DNA from: Clostridium cadaveris
GTDB lineage: Bacteria; Bacillota; Clostridia; Clostridiales; Clostridiaceae
Length of the DNA stretch: 64,000 bases
NCBI RefSeq assembly: GCF_020911725.1
Contig: NZ_CP076620.1
Location: 3,399,001-3,463,000, forward strand
Direction: 5' to 3'
The notes beneath the pieces were generated by a model. That model was not told the DNA's origin. It was given only the letters and a program-made list of their open reading frames with translations, and did no database searches. Numbering within the stretch: position 1 is the first letter of the stretch; the number at the start of each line of letters is the position of its first letter. Made by a program: the position numbers and the translations under genes. Below are positions 9,405 to 21,900 of this stretch, piece by piece.

Positions 9405-11306
9405 ATGAAAAATGAATTACTGTATTTTATACCGAAAGAATCTCATTGCCCTAAAAGTCTAAGTAATATAATCGAAAACCATCCCGAAATTAAATTTGTT
9501 TCTCTAGTAGGAGTAGATTTATCAGGAAATGACACCGACGAAAGAATCCCTGTAAAAATATTTTTAGAGGATATTGACAACTTTTTATATGGACATGCTG
9601 CTCAAACAGATGGTTCCTCAGTTGCCCTTCCTGGAATAGCCTCTTTAAACAATGCAAAAGTAGATATGATATCTGATTTAGATTGTAATTGGTTCATTGA
9701 CTACAATTATGAAAACATCGATGAAATCACTGGAAAGCCAGTAGGAACTATTAGAATTCCTTGTTTCTTAAAACACTGCAACAAATTTGTTGACTCTCGT
9801 AAGATATTAAAAAACTCTATTGATTATTTCAAATCATCTCTTCTTGAATTATTAGCAAAACATCCTGAAAGCTTAACCTCATTTGGTATCACATTTGATG
9901 ATATTGATGAAATAATAGCAACCTCTGCAACAGAACTTGAATTCTGGGTTAAGACTCCAAACGATAAAGCTGAAACTGAAGAACTTTCAACATCTCAAAC
10001 TCTTCAAGAACAATATTGGAAAAAGACTACAGGCTGTGTAAGAACTGCTATGGAACAAACTTTAACTACCATGGATAATTACGGTTTAGAGCCTGAAATG
10101 GGTCATAAAGAAGTTGGAGGAGTAAAAGCTAAGCTTACCGAAACAGGAAGTTTAAATCATATAATGGAACAGCTAGAAATAGACTGGAAATACTCTACTG
10201 CCATACAAGCTGCTGATAATGAGCTTTGGGTAAGAGATTTAGTTCAAGAAACATTCAGAAGAAATGGATTAGAAGTTACCCTAAATGCTAAGCCTATCGA
10301 TGGCGTTGCTGGTAACGGAAAACACATTCATATAGGTGTTGCATTAAAGTTGAAAGATGGAAGAAGGATCAACTTGTTTACAGGAAAAGAAAATCAATTC
10401 TTAAGTGGAATAGGCTATGGTGCTATTATGGGAGTTCTTAAGAACTATGAAATAATGAATCCTTTTATATCTTCTACTAACGACTCTTTAAGAAGATTAA
10501 AGCCTGGATTTGAAGCACCTATCTGTATTGTCACCTCCTTAGGAAGAAGTGTAGAAGTTCCTTCAAGAAACAGAACAGTACTTGTTGGAGTTGTAAGAGA
10601 TAATAGCAACCCTCTTGCTACTAGATTCGAACTTAGAAGCCCTAACCCATACACAAACACTTATTTAGCTATGGCTGTAACTTATATGGCTATGTGTGAC
10701 GGAATAAGATATGCTTTAGAATCTAAGCTTTCTGATGAAGAGCTTTTAGCTGAGCTTTCTAAGAACCCAGGTGAAACTTCAAATTATCTAGAAAAAGATA
10801 GAGCTTACAGATCTGAAGAAGACGTATTTGATGATTATACTGAAGAAGAAAGAACAAGGTTCTTTGGGAAAGCACCTGCTACAGTTCATGAAAACTTTAA
10901 TGCCTTTGTAAATTTCAAAGATAAGCTTTCTGTATTAACCGCAAATGATGTTTTTACAGAAGCTGTAATAAATAGCTTTAAGCTAAGCTCAACTAGCAAA
11001 TGGGCTACTGAGATTAAGAACAGAATCCTTTCAAATTATATGGATGAAATTCGTTCTTATAAAATGCTTCATCAATATGACAAAGCACTAGATTTGGATG
11101 TTAAAAATTGGATGATAATAAATGACCTTAGATATTATCTAATGAAAGACAGCTATACAAGCAAGAGCTTATTCACTAGAATAAAGACTGCAATAGCTGA
11201 AAAGGATTATGACACCGTATCTAATCTTCAAATAGAATTAGATGAGAAGATGTCTCTTCTTAGATCCATGTACGCAGAATATCAAAAAAATCTTTTAGAT
11301 ATCTAA
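9405..11306 (+). CDS. Large glutamine synthetase
   Basis: 633 residues. Makes glutamine from glutamate, ammonia and ATP. The catalytic barrel shows the conserved elements: ELEFW (metal-binding Glu), MGHKEVGGVKAKL, GNGKHIHIG (glutamate/ammonia site), the stretch from NDSLRRLKPGFEAP to PSRNR, and FELRSPNPYTNTYLA. It is longer than GlnA (about 440) and shorter than type III GlnN (about 700), with a long helical C-terminal extension (about 470-633). The ATG at 9405 is chosen because AGGATTG lies eight to nine bases upstream; an upstream in-frame GTG has no ribosome site. Monocistronic, own promoter and terminator. I do not assign it confidently to GlnA or GlnN. Confidence 0.88.
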   Translation: MKNELLYFIPKESHCPKSLSNIIENHPEIKFVSLVGVDLSGNDTDERIPVKIFLEDIDNFLYGHAAQTDGSSVALPGIASLNNAKVDMISDLDCNWFIDYNYENIDEITGKPVGTIRIPCFLKHCNKFVDSRKILKNSIDYFKSSLLELLAKHPESLTSFGITFDDIDEIIATSATELEFWVKTPNDKAETEELSTSQTLQEQYWKKTTGCVRTAMEQTLTTMDNYGLEPEMGHKEVGGVKAKLTETGSLNHIMEQLEIDWKYSTAIQAADNELWVRDLVQETFRRNGLEVTLNAKPIDGVAGNGKHIHIGVALKLKDGRRINLFTGKENQFLSGIGYGAIMGVLKNYEIMNPFISSTNDSLRRLKPGFEAPICIVTSLGRSVEVPSRNRTVLVGVVRDNSNPLATRFELRSPNPYTNTYLAMAVTYMAMCDGIRYALESKLSDEELLAELSKNPGETSNYLEKDRAYRSEEDVFDDYTEEERTRFFGKAPATVHENFNAFVNFKDKLSVLTANDVFTEAVINSFKLSSTSKWATEIKNRILSNYMDEIRSYKMLHQYDKALDLDVKNWMIINDLRYYLMKDSYTSKSLFTRIKTAIAEKDYDTVSNLQIELDEKMSLLRSMYAEYQKNLLDI

Positions 11307-11318
11307 ACGCAATTAAGC

Positions 11319-11344
11319 TCCATGAAGTATACACACTTCATGGA
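11319..11344 (+). terminator. Terminator of glutamine synthetase
   Basis: TCCATGAAGT/ACTTCATGGA stem with a 6-base loop, followed by ACTTTTT, 12 bases after the stop codon. Confidence 0.85.
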
Positions 11345-11418
11345 ACTTTTTATATAAAGAATAATTCTATCCCGTTCAACTAAAAATAATTTTAAAATAT
11401 ATCTAAAACTATTCATTC

Positions 11419-11691
11419 TTAACTTAAAACAATGCTATTTCTGCTTAATATCTCATAGCTGTATCTAGCCATATTCACAAATGGATTATTGTCTACGATA
11501 TATTTTGCTTCTTCTATGTCCTTAGCTCTAAATATCATAGTGCCACCTTCTTTATTATATGTTCCTGCACAGAATAAGTATTTATTTAATTCTCCCGTTC
11601 CCCTCTGATGCTTAAGTTCTACTTTCTGGCCCATACTATTTAGTTCATTCTTATAATTTATCTTTACAAATAACCCACTTTTCTTCTTCAT
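11419..11691 (-). CDS. YCII-domain protein under a LexA-boxed promoter
   Basis: 90 residues. The C-terminal half has the YCII/YciI pattern: GGTMIFRAKDIEEAKYIV followed by DNNPFVNMARYSYEIL, where family members usually have a D-P-F motif (here N-P-F). YCII proteins are small alpha/beta ferredoxin-like barrel dimers of mostly unknown function. ATG at 11691 is preferred to an upstream frame start because AAAGGAGAGG lies just in front. It is an isolated transcription unit: the preceding gene ends in a terminator at 11827-11851 and the promoter is at 11767-11795. Induction by DNA damage is inferred from that promoter, not from the protein. Confidence 0.7.
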   Translation of the reverse strand: MKKKSGLFVKINYKNELNSMGQKVELKHQRGTGELNKYLFCAGTYNKEGGTMIFRAKDIEEAKYIVDNNPFVNMARYSYEILSRNSIVLS

Positions 11692-11766
11692 GTTTCCCTC
11701 TCCTTTGAATATCATTTTAATAATATATATTCTGAAGTAAAAATATTATGCATCATCACAATATTT

Positions 11767-11795
11767 ATTTTATAGAACATGTGTTCGTTTGTCAA
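11767..11795 (-). promoter_or_regulatory. Promoter with an SOS (LexA) box in the spacer
   Basis: On the minus strand TTGACA (11795-11790), a 17-base spacer and TAAAAT (11772-11767). The spacer contains CGAACACATGTTC (11787-11775), matching the Gram-positive LexA consensus CGAACRNRYGTTYG at 13 of 14 positions when the next base is included. A repressor bound there would block RNA polymerase directly. Confidence 0.75.
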
Positions 11796-11826
11796 TACTA
11801 TTGTATTTTTTTATGAAAATAAAAAA

Positions 11827-11851
11827 AGAAAGCTCTTTAAATGAGCCTTCT
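11827..11851 (-). terminator. Terminator of the EFR1-type gene
   Basis: AGAAGGCTC/GAGCTTTCT stem (one wobble), 7-base loop, followed on the minus strand by a run of seven T. Confidence 0.8.
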
Positions 11852-11867
11852 CTTATTTCCAATTAAC

Positions 11868-12674
11868 TTAGTCAATTACATTTTCTTTTGTAATCTTTTG
11901 ATCTATTATCTCTTTAACATCTATAAATGGATTCCTGTATCGTCTTCTTTGTTGTGTTCTTCTTCCTATGTTTATAGCTTTTTTAGGACATATATGAATA
12001 CAAGCCATACAGTCCTCACAATTATGAAGCCATTTTGGATTTCCATCATCTAAAATTATATTATTTACAGGGCATATCTTTACGCAGGTTCCACATCGAT
12101 TACAGTCATCATTAATAGTGAATTTATTATCTTTTCTCCTTAAAGACTTCTTCCAAAATTTATACATAGGTTTATATATTAAGTTAGCTATCATGGAATC
12201 ATTTTCAACTTTGTTTATTCCTCTTTCGATTTCATGTGCTGCTTTTATAGCCTCATCTTTAGCATTTAGTATTATGCTTTTATTTTCTTGTTTTTCCTTC
12301 ATATCATAAAGTCTTACATAATTTGATGGCATATTTATGTAGGTCAAATAATTTAATTGAACTTTCTTAGGAAGCATAAGCTTATTAATCTGACTTTTGA
12401 CCATTCCAGTGCTGCTTCCTCTGGTAGCAACTGCAAATATTTCTGGATGCCCCTTTATTTCCAAGTTCTTTATGAATTGTTCTAAAACTCTAGGAATACC
12501 GCCATAGTATAAAGGAAATACAAATCCTATCTTATCTGCCTCTAAACTCGTTTCTTCTTTTTTGTTAGACTGAAGTATAGAAATAATTTTGCTGTCAGGT
12601 ATTATATTCCCAAGCATCTTTGCTATATATAAGGAATTTCCCGTGGCAGTAAAATAGTATATATACGTGCTCAC
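11868..12674 (-). CDS. EFR1-type flavodoxin/2[4Fe-4S] ferredoxin fusion
   Basis: 268 residues. Residues 1-150 are a flavodoxin-like domain with the FMN phosphate loop YFTATGNSLYIA at the very start and GFVFPLYYGGIPRVLEQF in the middle. Residues about 195-245 carry two [4Fe-4S] motifs, CNRCGTCVKICP and CEDCMACIHICP. Such EFR1-family proteins are thought to move electrons between ferredoxin and flavin partners; the physiological partner is unknown. The GTG at 12674 is chosen because AAGGGGGAAACAGGA precedes it and it places the FMN loop at the N-terminus as in the family; an ATG 16 codons upstream adds a charged segment without a ribosome site. The C-terminus is Arg-rich. Confidence 0.85.
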   Translation of the reverse strand: MSTYIYYFTATGNSLYIAKMLGNIIPDSKIISILQSNKKEETSLEADKIGFVFPLYYGGIPRVLEQFIKNLEIKGHPEIFAVATRGSSTGMVKSQINKLMLPKKVQLNYLTYINMPSNYVRLYDMKEKQENKSIILNAKDEAIKAAHEIERGINKVENDSMIANLIYKPMYKFWKKSLRRKDNKFTINDDCNRCGTCVKICPVNNIILDDGNPKWLHNCEDCMACIHICPKKAINIGRRTQQRRRYRNPFIDVKEIIDQKITKENVID

Positions 12675-12756
12675 TCCTGTTTCCCCCTTTTTCATTACTT
12701 TCCATTTTAAACTAATCCCCAAAATAGTTCAACTTCTTACGGAGTGAGCATTTAAT

Positions 12757-15813
<3,057 letters not shown>

Positions 15814-15847
15814 CTAAATATCCCCCCAATAATATTTTTAGAAACAA

Positions 15848-15912
15848 AAAGACCGACCTTAATACTAGATGATATATTTTTCCTTTGTCACCCAATTTTA
15901 AAGTCTGTCTTT
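15848..15912 (-). terminator. Weak long-loop inverted repeat between carB and lacZ
   Basis: On the minus strand AAAGACAGAC and GTCGGTCTTTTT pair with one mismatch across a loop of about 45 bases and end in five T. It may be a poor terminator of carB, leaving read-through into lacZ possible. Confidence 0.35.
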
Positions 15913-15929
15913 TCTCTTATGTCATTAAA

Positions 15930-18900
15930 TTATAAGCTTATTGCATCTAGATCCTTTATCTTTATATCTTTTCCTTCTATTCTAGTTATAGCGATTAAAG
16001 TATCTATTGATGTAATAACTGGGATTGAACGTTCTATAGCTGTTCTTCTTATTTTGAAGCCATCTCTAGATGAGTCATTTCCCTTTGTTGGAGTATTAAC
16101 TACTATGTCAATTTCTCCATTCTCTATTAGGTCTAGTATATTTGGTTTGTCTTCATTTATTTTTCTAACTTCTGTCACTTCTATTCCAGCTTCTCTTAAA
16201 AGAGTAGCTGTTCCAGATGTTGCTACAAAAGTGTATCCCAATTTACTTAAATTCTCTGCGATTGGCAAGAACTCCTTCTTGTCCTTATTGTTAATTGTTG
16301 CCAATATCCTCTTTGATGATTCCATCATGTAAGTTCCCGCTGCTACGAATCCTTTATAAAGTGCTTCTTCAACTGTGTGTCCGAGTCCTAAAACCTCTCC
16401 TGTTGATTTCATTTCTGGCCCTAAACTTACTTCAACTTTTCCTAGTTTATGAGTTGAAAATACTGGAACTTTAACTGATATAACCTCAGGCTCCTTATAT
16501 ATATCTACTCCATATCCGATATCTTTTATCTTTTCTCCAAGCATAACTTTTGTTGCTATATCAACTATAGGTACTCCTGACACTTTGCTTATATATGGAA
16601 CTGTTCTACTTGCTCTTGGGTTAACTTCTATTACGTAAAGTTCTCCTTTAAATTCGATAAACTGAATATTTATCATACCCATTACTTTTAATTCTAGTGC
16701 AAGCTTTCTTGAGTAATCTAAAACTGCTGCTTTTATATCATTATTTATATTTTGACTTGGATATATAGTTACACTATCTCCTGAATGTATTCCAGCTCTA
16801 TCTAAGTGCTCCATTATTCCTGGTATTAATATATCCTCTCCATCACATATAGCATCTACTTCTATTTCTCTTCCTAGGAGATATCTATCTATTAATACTG
16901 GATTTTTGCTATCTCTTACAAAGGCTCCTTCTAGATAAGCCTTAAGCTCCTTCTCCTCGTAAGTGATCTCCATTCCCTGTCCACCAAGTACATAAGAAGG
17001 TCTCACAAGAACTGGATATCCTAAAGCTTCTGCTTCCTTCATTCCTTCTTCAATAGACCACACAGCTTTTCCTTTTGGTCTCTTTATATCAAGTTTTTCT
17101 AATATCTCATCAAACTTCTCTCTGTCTTCTGCTTCATCTATATGGCTTGGAAGTGTTCCTAGAACTGGAACTTTCTTCTCTTCGAAGAATTTTGCAAGCT
17201 TTATAGCTGTCTGTCCACCAAACTGCAATATAACTCCTAATGGTTTTTCTTTTTCTATTATATTTAATGTATCTTCTTCTGTAAGCGGCTCGAAGTATAA
17301 CTTATCCGATATATCAAAATCTGTACTTACTGTCTCAGGGTTGTTGTTTATAATTATTGTTTCGATTCCCATCTTCTCTAGAGCTTTTATGCAGTGAACT
17401 GAAGCATAGTCAAACTCTATACCCTGACCTATTCTTATAGGCCCAGAACCTATAACTATAACTTTCTTTTTGTCACTTACTATAACTTCGTCTTCTACTC
17501 CATAAGCTGAGTAGTAGTATGGTGATAGTGCCTCAAACTCCCCGCCACAAGTGTCAACCATATTGTAGCCTACTTTTATCTTCCATATGTTTCTAAGCTC
17601 TAATATTTCCTCTGGTGTAGCTTTTAAGAAATCAGCTATAGCCTTATCAGAGAATCCCTTTCTCTTAAGCTCAAATAACCACTCTTTATTTAAATCATCT
17701 ATTGAGCTGTTTTTTAGTTTTTCTTCTTGATCTACGATGTATTTGATCTTATTCACAAAGAATTTATCCATTCCTGTGATTTCACACACTTTTTCTATAG
17801 AATATCCTCTTCTTAGTATTTCGGCTAGTGCAAATAATCTCTCATCATCTGGAGTTATAACTCTCTTTTTAAGATGATCCATTGAGTAGGTTTTTGACGC
17901 TTTATGCTCTAGTGAGTATTGTCCAATTTCTAGAGAACGTACTCCCTTTAGAAGAGCCGCCTCAAAGTTTGAACCTATAGCCATTATCTCTCCAGTTGCC
18001 ATCATCTTTGTTCCTAGTATTCTATCTGCCTTCTTAAATTTATCGAAAGGCCATTTTGGAATCTTTACTACTACGTAGTCTAATGTTGGCTCAAAGCATG
18101 CATAAGTCTTTCCTGTAACTGCATTCTTTATCTCATCTAGTGTATATCCTAAAGCTATCTTTGCAGCAAGCTTTGCTATTGGATACCCCGTTGCTTTTGA
18201 TGCAAGAGCTGATGATCTACTTACTCTTGGATTGATTTCAATTACTGCATATTTAAAACTTGTTGGGTGAAGTGCAAACTGTACATTACATCCTCCCTCT
18301 ATTCCTACTGCATTTATTATATTTATTGATGCTGTTCTTAGCATTTGATATTCTTTATCTGATAAGGTTTGGCTTGGTGCCACAACTATACTGTCTCCTG
18401 TATGTACTCCAACAGGGTCGATGTTTTCCATATTACATATTGTGATACAGTTTCCATCTCCATCTCTCATAACTTCATACTCTACTTCTTTCCATCCTTT
18501 TACACTCTTTTCAAGAAGTACCTGTCCAACTGGGCTTAGTTTAAGTCCAGACTCTAATATCACCTTTAACTCTGTTTCATTTGCTGCTATTCCGCCGCCT
18601 GTTCCCCCTAGTGTGTAAGCTGGTCTTACTATAACTGGATATCCTATTTGATTTGCGTATTCTATTCCATGCTCCATAGTTGTAACTATGTCGCTCTCTA
18701 TTATTGGCTCATTTATTTCATCCATAAGATCTTTGAAAAGCTCTCTGTCTTCACCCTTTTTTATAGATGTTATGGAAGTTCCTATTACCTTTACTCCATG
18801 TTTTTCAAGTATCCCCTTTTCAGAAAGTTCTACAGCTAAGTTTAATGCTGTCTGTCCACCCATTCCTGCAAGAACGCTGTCTGGTCTTTCTTTTTCAATT

Positions 18901-19130
18901 ATCTTTTCAAGAAATTCTACTGTAAGTGGCTCTATATAGACCTTATCTGCTATTTCTTTATCTGTCATTATTGTAGCCGGGTTAGAATTAACTAGCACTA
19001 CTTCTATTCCTTCTTCTCTTAGCGCTTCACAAGCCTGAGTTCCTGAATAATCGAATTCTGCTGCCTGACCTATGATTATTGGTCCTGATCCTATAACTAA
19101 AACTTTTTTAATATCTTTATTTAATGGCAT
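15930..19130 (-). CDS. carB: Carbamoyl-phosphate synthase large subunit
   Basis: 1066 residues. Makes carbamoyl phosphate from bicarbonate, ATP and ammonia delivered by CarA, for pyrimidines and arginine. Two homologous ATP-grasp halves are visible: [20 protein letters not shown] at residue 10 and [20 protein letters not shown] near 555, with LGGTGGG and LGGQGM loops for ATP. The C-terminal MGS-like allosteric domain (about 935-1066) contains [15 protein letters not shown] and VNTPTKG. carA lies 16 bases upstream; transcription starts at the promoter at 20448-20476 and passes the attenuator in front of carA. Confidence 0.97.
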   Translation of the reverse strand: MPLNKDIKKVLVIGSGPIIIGQAAEFDYSGTQACEALREEGIEVVLVNSNPATIMTDKEIADKVYIEPLTVEFLEKIIEKERPDSVLAGMGGQTALNLAVELSEKGILEKHGVKVIGTSITSIKKGEDRELFKDLMDEINEPIIESDIVTTMEHGIEYANQIGYPVIVRPAYTLGGTGGGIAANETELKVILESGLKLSPVGQVLLEKSVKGWKEVEYEVMRDGDGNCITICNMENIDPVGVHTGDSIVVAPSQTLSDKEYQMLRTASINIINAVGIEGGCNVQFALHPTSFKYAVIEINPRVSRSSALASKATGYPIAKLAAKIALGYTLDEIKNAVTGKTYACFEPTLDYVVVKIPKWPFDKFKKADRILGTKMMATGEIMAIGSNFEAALLKGVRSLEIGQYSLEHKASKTYSMDHLKKRVITPDDERLFALAEILRRGYSIEKVCEITGMDKFFVNKIKYIVDQEEKLKNSSIDDLNKEWLFELKRKGFSDKAIADFLKATPEEILELRNIWKIKVGYNMVDTCGGEFEALSPYYYSAYGVEDEVIVSDKKKVIVIGSGPIRIGQGIEFDYASVHCIKALEKMGIETIIINNNPETVSTDFDISDKLYFEPLTEEDTLNIIEKEKPLGVILQFGGQTAIKLAKFFEEKKVPVLGTLPSHIDEAEDREKFDEILEKLDIKRPKGKAVWSIEEGMKEAEALGYPVLVRPSYVLGGQGMEITYEEKELKAYLEGAFVRDSKNPVLIDRYLLGREIEVDAICDGEDILIPGIMEHLDRAGIHSGDSVTIYPSQNINNDIKAAVLDYSRKLALELKVMGMINIQFIEFKGELYVIEVNPRASRTVPYISKVSGVPIVDIATKVMLGEKIKDIGYGVDIYKEPEVISVKVPVFSTHKLGKVEVSLGPEMKSTGEVLGLGHTVEEALYKGFVAAGTYMMESSKRILATINNKDKKEFLPIAENLSKLGYTFVATSGTATLLREAGIEVTEVRKINEDKPNILDLIENGEIDIVVNTPTKGNDSSRDGFKIRRTAIERSIPVITSIDTLIAITRIEGKDIKIKDLDAISL

Positions 19131-19146
19131 ACTACTCTCTCCTCCA

Positions 19147-20193
19147 CTATATTAAACCTAAAAATTTATCGAATAAGTATTGATTTTCCTTTGGTCCTGG
19201 ACATGCTTCTGGATGGAACTGAATGCTAAATATAGGCATAGTTTCATGTCTCATTCCCTCCACAGTTTCATCATTTACATTCATGTGAGTTACTTTCATT
19301 CCCTCTGGCATTTCTGCAACTACATATCCGTGATTTTGGGATGTTATAAAAATCTTATTTTCTTCTAAATCTTTAACTGGATGATTTGATCCTCTATGTC
19401 CAAACTTTAATCTTCCAGTCTTGCCTCCAAGGCTTAGTGCTAAAAGCTGATGTCCTAGACATATTCCTGCTATTGGCTTCTTTCCTACAAGGTTCTTTAT
19501 AGTTTCTATTGCTCCGTCCAAGTCTTCAGGATCCCCAGGACCGTTAGATAAGAATACTAAGTCTGGATTTACACTTAATATTTCTTCACTTGTTGCATGT
19601 GCTGGAAACACTGTAAGTTTGCATCCTCTTTCTTTGAAGCATCTAAGTATATTAGCCTTTATTCCAAAGTCCATAACTGCTACATGGTGTCCTTTACCCT
19701 CAATAACATAGCTTTCTTTTGGAGTTACATTTTTTACTGCCTCTTTGTTTGAAAAACTCTTTATCATATTTTGAGCTTCTTCTAATCCAAGTTCTTTAGT
19801 AGTAATGATTCCTCTCATAGTCCCGTGATTTCTTAAAAGCTTTGTTAATGCTCTTGTATCTATTCCTTCAATTCCCATAATCTTATTGTCTTTTAGATAT
19901 GCATCTAATGTAAGTTCACATCTCCAGTTATTAGGTTCATTACTTACCTCTCTAACTATAAATCCCTTAACCTTTGGTGTAGAAGATTCTAAGTCCTCCA
20001 AGTTTATTCCATAGTTTCCGATAAGCGGATAAGTCATAGTAACTATTTGTCCATAATAAGATGGGTCTGTAAGCACTTCTTGATAACCTGTCATTCCTGT
20101 ATTAAATACTACCTCTCCAACCGTATCACTAATATATCCAAAAGCCTTTCCTTCAAAAATCTTTCCATTTTCTAATATAAGCCTCGCTAACAT
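19147..20193 (-). CDS. carA: Carbamoyl-phosphate synthase small (glutaminase) subunit
   Basis: 348 residues. Hydrolyses glutamine and hands ammonia to CarB. N-terminal CPSase small-chain domain, then a class I glutamine amidotransferase domain with the nucleophile Cys in GICLGHQLL and the His/Glu pair in [13 protein letters not shown]. Start supported by AGGGGAG nine bases before the ATG. The ribosome site GAGGGGAGA is complementary over nine bases to the C-rich loop of the small RNA candidate at 23929-23999. The 255-base leader contains a leader ORF and an intrinsic terminator, so expression is probably set by attenuation. Confidence 0.97.
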   Translation of the reverse strand: MLARLILENGKIFEGKAFGYISDTVGEVVFNTGMTGYQEVLTDPSYYGQIVTMTYPLIGNYGINLEDLESSTPKVKGFIVREVSNEPNNWRCELTLDAYLKDNKIMGIEGIDTRALTKLLRNHGTMRGIITTKELGLEEAQNMIKSFSNKEAVKNVTPKESYVIEGKGHHVAVMDFGIKANILRCFKERGCKLTVFPAHATSEEILSVNPDLVFLSNGPGDPEDLDGAIETIKNLVGKKPIAGICLGHQLLALSLGGKTGRLKFGHRGSNHPVKDLEENKIFITSQNHGYVVAEMPEGMKVTHMNVNDETVEGMRHETMPIFSIQFHPEACPGPKENQYLFDKFLGLI

Positions 20194-20229
20194 TTCTTAT
20201 TTCTCCCCTCTATTTCTATATTATTGCGT

Positions 20230-20280
20230 AAAAAAAGGATAATAAGAGCATTACCTTTTATGATAATTCTCTCACTATCC
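20230..20280 (-). terminator. Attenuator (leader terminator) upstream of carAB
   Basis: On the minus strand GGATAGTGAGAG (20280-20269) pairs over 12 bases with CTCTTATTATCC (20248-20237; two wobbles); ATTA/TAAT extends the stem inside the loop, and seven T follow. It lies between the promoter and carA, 37 bases before the start codon, so it must be bypassed for carAB expression. Its 5' arm and loop are coded by the last codons of the leader ORF. Confidence 0.8.
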
Positions 20281-20386
20281 TGTACATATTCCTATTAAAT
20301 TTAATAACAATTAAATTTAGTATTCCAACTAAATTTTGCTGCCCCATATGTTGTTTTTGTGTATAACAAAAAGCATATAATCTCAT
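20258..20386 (-). CDS. carAB leader peptide (predicted)
   Basis: 42-codon ORF starting MRLYAFC and ending VRELS, with AGAGG six bases before the ATG at 20386. The stop codon TAA (20260-20258) lies in the loop of the attenuator and the last six codons cover its 5' arm, so a ribosome finishing the ORF would prevent the terminator hairpin. This is the geometry of the E. coli pyrL leader in front of pyrBI (44 codons), where UTP shortage lets the ribosome keep pace with a pausing polymerase. The peptide has no family I recognise and shows no run of one regulatory amino acid, which argues for coupling rather than a stalling amino acid. Prediction from sequence only. Confidence 0.5.
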   Translation of the reverse strand: MRLYAFCYTQKQHMGQQNLVGILNLIVIKFNRNMYRIVRELS

Positions 20387-20400
20387 CTCATACCTCTTTC

Positions 20401-20416
20401 TGGTCTCTCTGTACCA
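20401..20416 (-). promoter_or_regulatory. PyrR-binding-loop-like hairpin in the carAB leader
   Basis: TGGTACAGAGAGACCA folds into a 4-base stem with loop ACAGAGAG. GTACAGAGAGAC agrees with the PyrR binding-loop core RUCCNGNGAGGY at 10 of 12 positions. It lies directly before the ribosome site of the leader ORF, so bound PyrR could block leader translation. The two differences from consensus make this uncertain. Confidence 0.35.
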
Positions 20417-20447
20417 ATTTAAAGCATATATTTAATTACTAAAAATA

Positions 20448-20476
20448 ATTTTAGTTGATATTTCTTTCTGTGTCAA
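20448..20476 (-). promoter_or_regulatory. Sigma-A-type promoter of carAB
   Basis: TTGACA (20476-20471), 17-base spacer, TAAAAT (20453-20448) on the minus strand, just after the end of the histidine kinase gene. Transcripts would carry a leader of about 245 bases. Confidence 0.8.
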
Positions 20477-20517
20477 CCTTAAAGTTTTTTTATCCAAATA
20501 CTTTAACAAATTTAACT

Positions 20518-21900
20518 TTAAGCTTTTAACTCTACTGTAGCCTTGGTTCCCTTGCCATATTCACTTTCTAGCTTCAGTCTTCCACCATGAAGTTTTAGAA
20601 TTTCATCACATAATGCTAATCCTATACCGTTCCCTGATGTATCCATAGAACTTTTGAAGAATTTTTGTTTTACTTTTGCTAAATCCGCTTCTTTTATACC
20701 GCAGCCATTATCTTCTATAAAAATCTGTAAAAAGCTTCCCATCTTTCTAGAGTATATTTTTACTCTTCCATTTTTAGAAAACTTTATAGAATTATCTACA
20801 AGATTTATAAAAACCTGCTTTAATCTATTTTTATCGGCAGTGATTTCTCCTAAGTTTCCATTTTCATAAATCAATTCAACACCAGTTCTCTCAGTTCTAG
20901 GTTTCATCTGTATGCATATATCCTGCAGAAGTGTATCCATGTTAAATTTCTCTAGCTTCAGACTTATATTGCCAGTTTCATATCTAGAGAAATCTAAAAG
21001 CTCATTTACAAGCCCAGTAAGTCTATCACTTTCGCTTATGATTATATTAAGTCCCTTTTCCATCATCTGTTCTGACTGAAGCTCTTTTATCTTTAAAGTT
21101 GTTCCCCATCCCTTTATTGATGTCAGAGGTGTTTTTAGCTCATGAGATATAGAAGATATAAAATCATTCTTTAACTTTTCACTCTTTAAAATTTCATCGC
21201 ACATTCCATTTAAAGTATCAGAAAGATTCCCTATTTCATCATCATAAACCTTTTCTGCTTTTACTGTATATTCTCCCTTAGCCATTCTTTTAGCAGTATC
21301 GTTTAATTTTAAAAGAGGACCTATTATACTCTTTGATATCTGAGCACTTATCATGCATATTATTATAATTACTCCAATAGCTATAAATATGATAATTCGC
21401 CCTATACGTCTTAGGGCTTTATCTACCTCATCTAGTGATGTTATAAATCTAATCACACCATCTGTCCCTTTGCTTGTTATAGGCTTCATTATTATCATTA
21501 CGTTATCATCACTATAGCTTAAAAGCTTTCCATTTATAATTATATTTTCGTTATTTTTAAGTACTCTGTCTATATACAAATCATTTCTGAAGTCTATGTC
21601 GCTTATTCCTAAAGTATCCAATACTAAGCTTTTATTCTCATCTATGACCTGTATCTGAATATTAGCATTTACAAATAATGTATCTGCTACTTCTTCAGAT
21701 GCTTTTCTTAAGGGCATTGTTTTTAGGTATTTATTGAAAAATGTGTTTGCTACGTCTAATTGTTCACTCATATTGTGAGATATACTTCTATAATAATATT
21801 CTCTTAAACTGTACCAAGAAAATATACCTAGAATCCCTACAGTTATAGATATAGCTATCAAGTAGTAAGTTAGAATTCTATTTTTTATACTTTTAATCAT
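20518..21900 (-). CDS. Sensor histidine kinase
   Basis: 460 residues. Membrane helix at 10-30, an extracytoplasmic sensor loop (31-165), second helix at 168-187, HAMP linker (188-240), dimerisation/phosphoacceptor domain with His253 in SSISHELKTPLTS, and an ATPase domain with an N-box (NLVDNSIKFS), G1 (DNGCGI) and G2 (GNGIGLAL). Partner of the response regulator upstream, whose stop overlaps this start by four bases (ATGA), so the two are translationally coupled. The signal is unknown. No clear terminator follows; the car promoter starts within 60 bases. Confidence 0.93.
   Translation of the reverse strand: MIKSIKNRILTYYLIAISITVGILGIFSWYSLREYYYRSISHNMSEQLDVANTFFNKYLKTMPLRKASEEVADTLFVNANIQIQVIDENKSLVLDTLGISDIDFRNDLYIDRVLKNNENIIINGKLLSYSDDNVMIIMKPITSKGTDGVIRFITSLDEVDKALRRIGRIIIFIAIGVIIIICMISAQISKSIIGPLLKLNDTAKRMAKGEYTVKAEKVYDDEIGNLSDTLNGMCDEILKSEKLKNDFISSISHELKTPLTSIKGWGTTLKIKELQSEQMMEKGLNIIISESDRLTGLVNELLDFSRYETGNISLKLEKFNMDTLLQDICIQMKPRTERTGVELIYENGNLGEITADKNRLKQVFINLVDNSIKFSKNGRVKIYSRKMGSFLQIFIEDNGCGIKEADLAKVKQKFFKSSMDTSGNGIGLALCDEILKLHGGRLKLESEYGKGTKATVELKA

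Noticed and set aside
20194-20447. T-box leader in front of carA
   Set aside because: No T-box core sequence or specifier-loop features; the leader fits an attenuator with translated ORF better.
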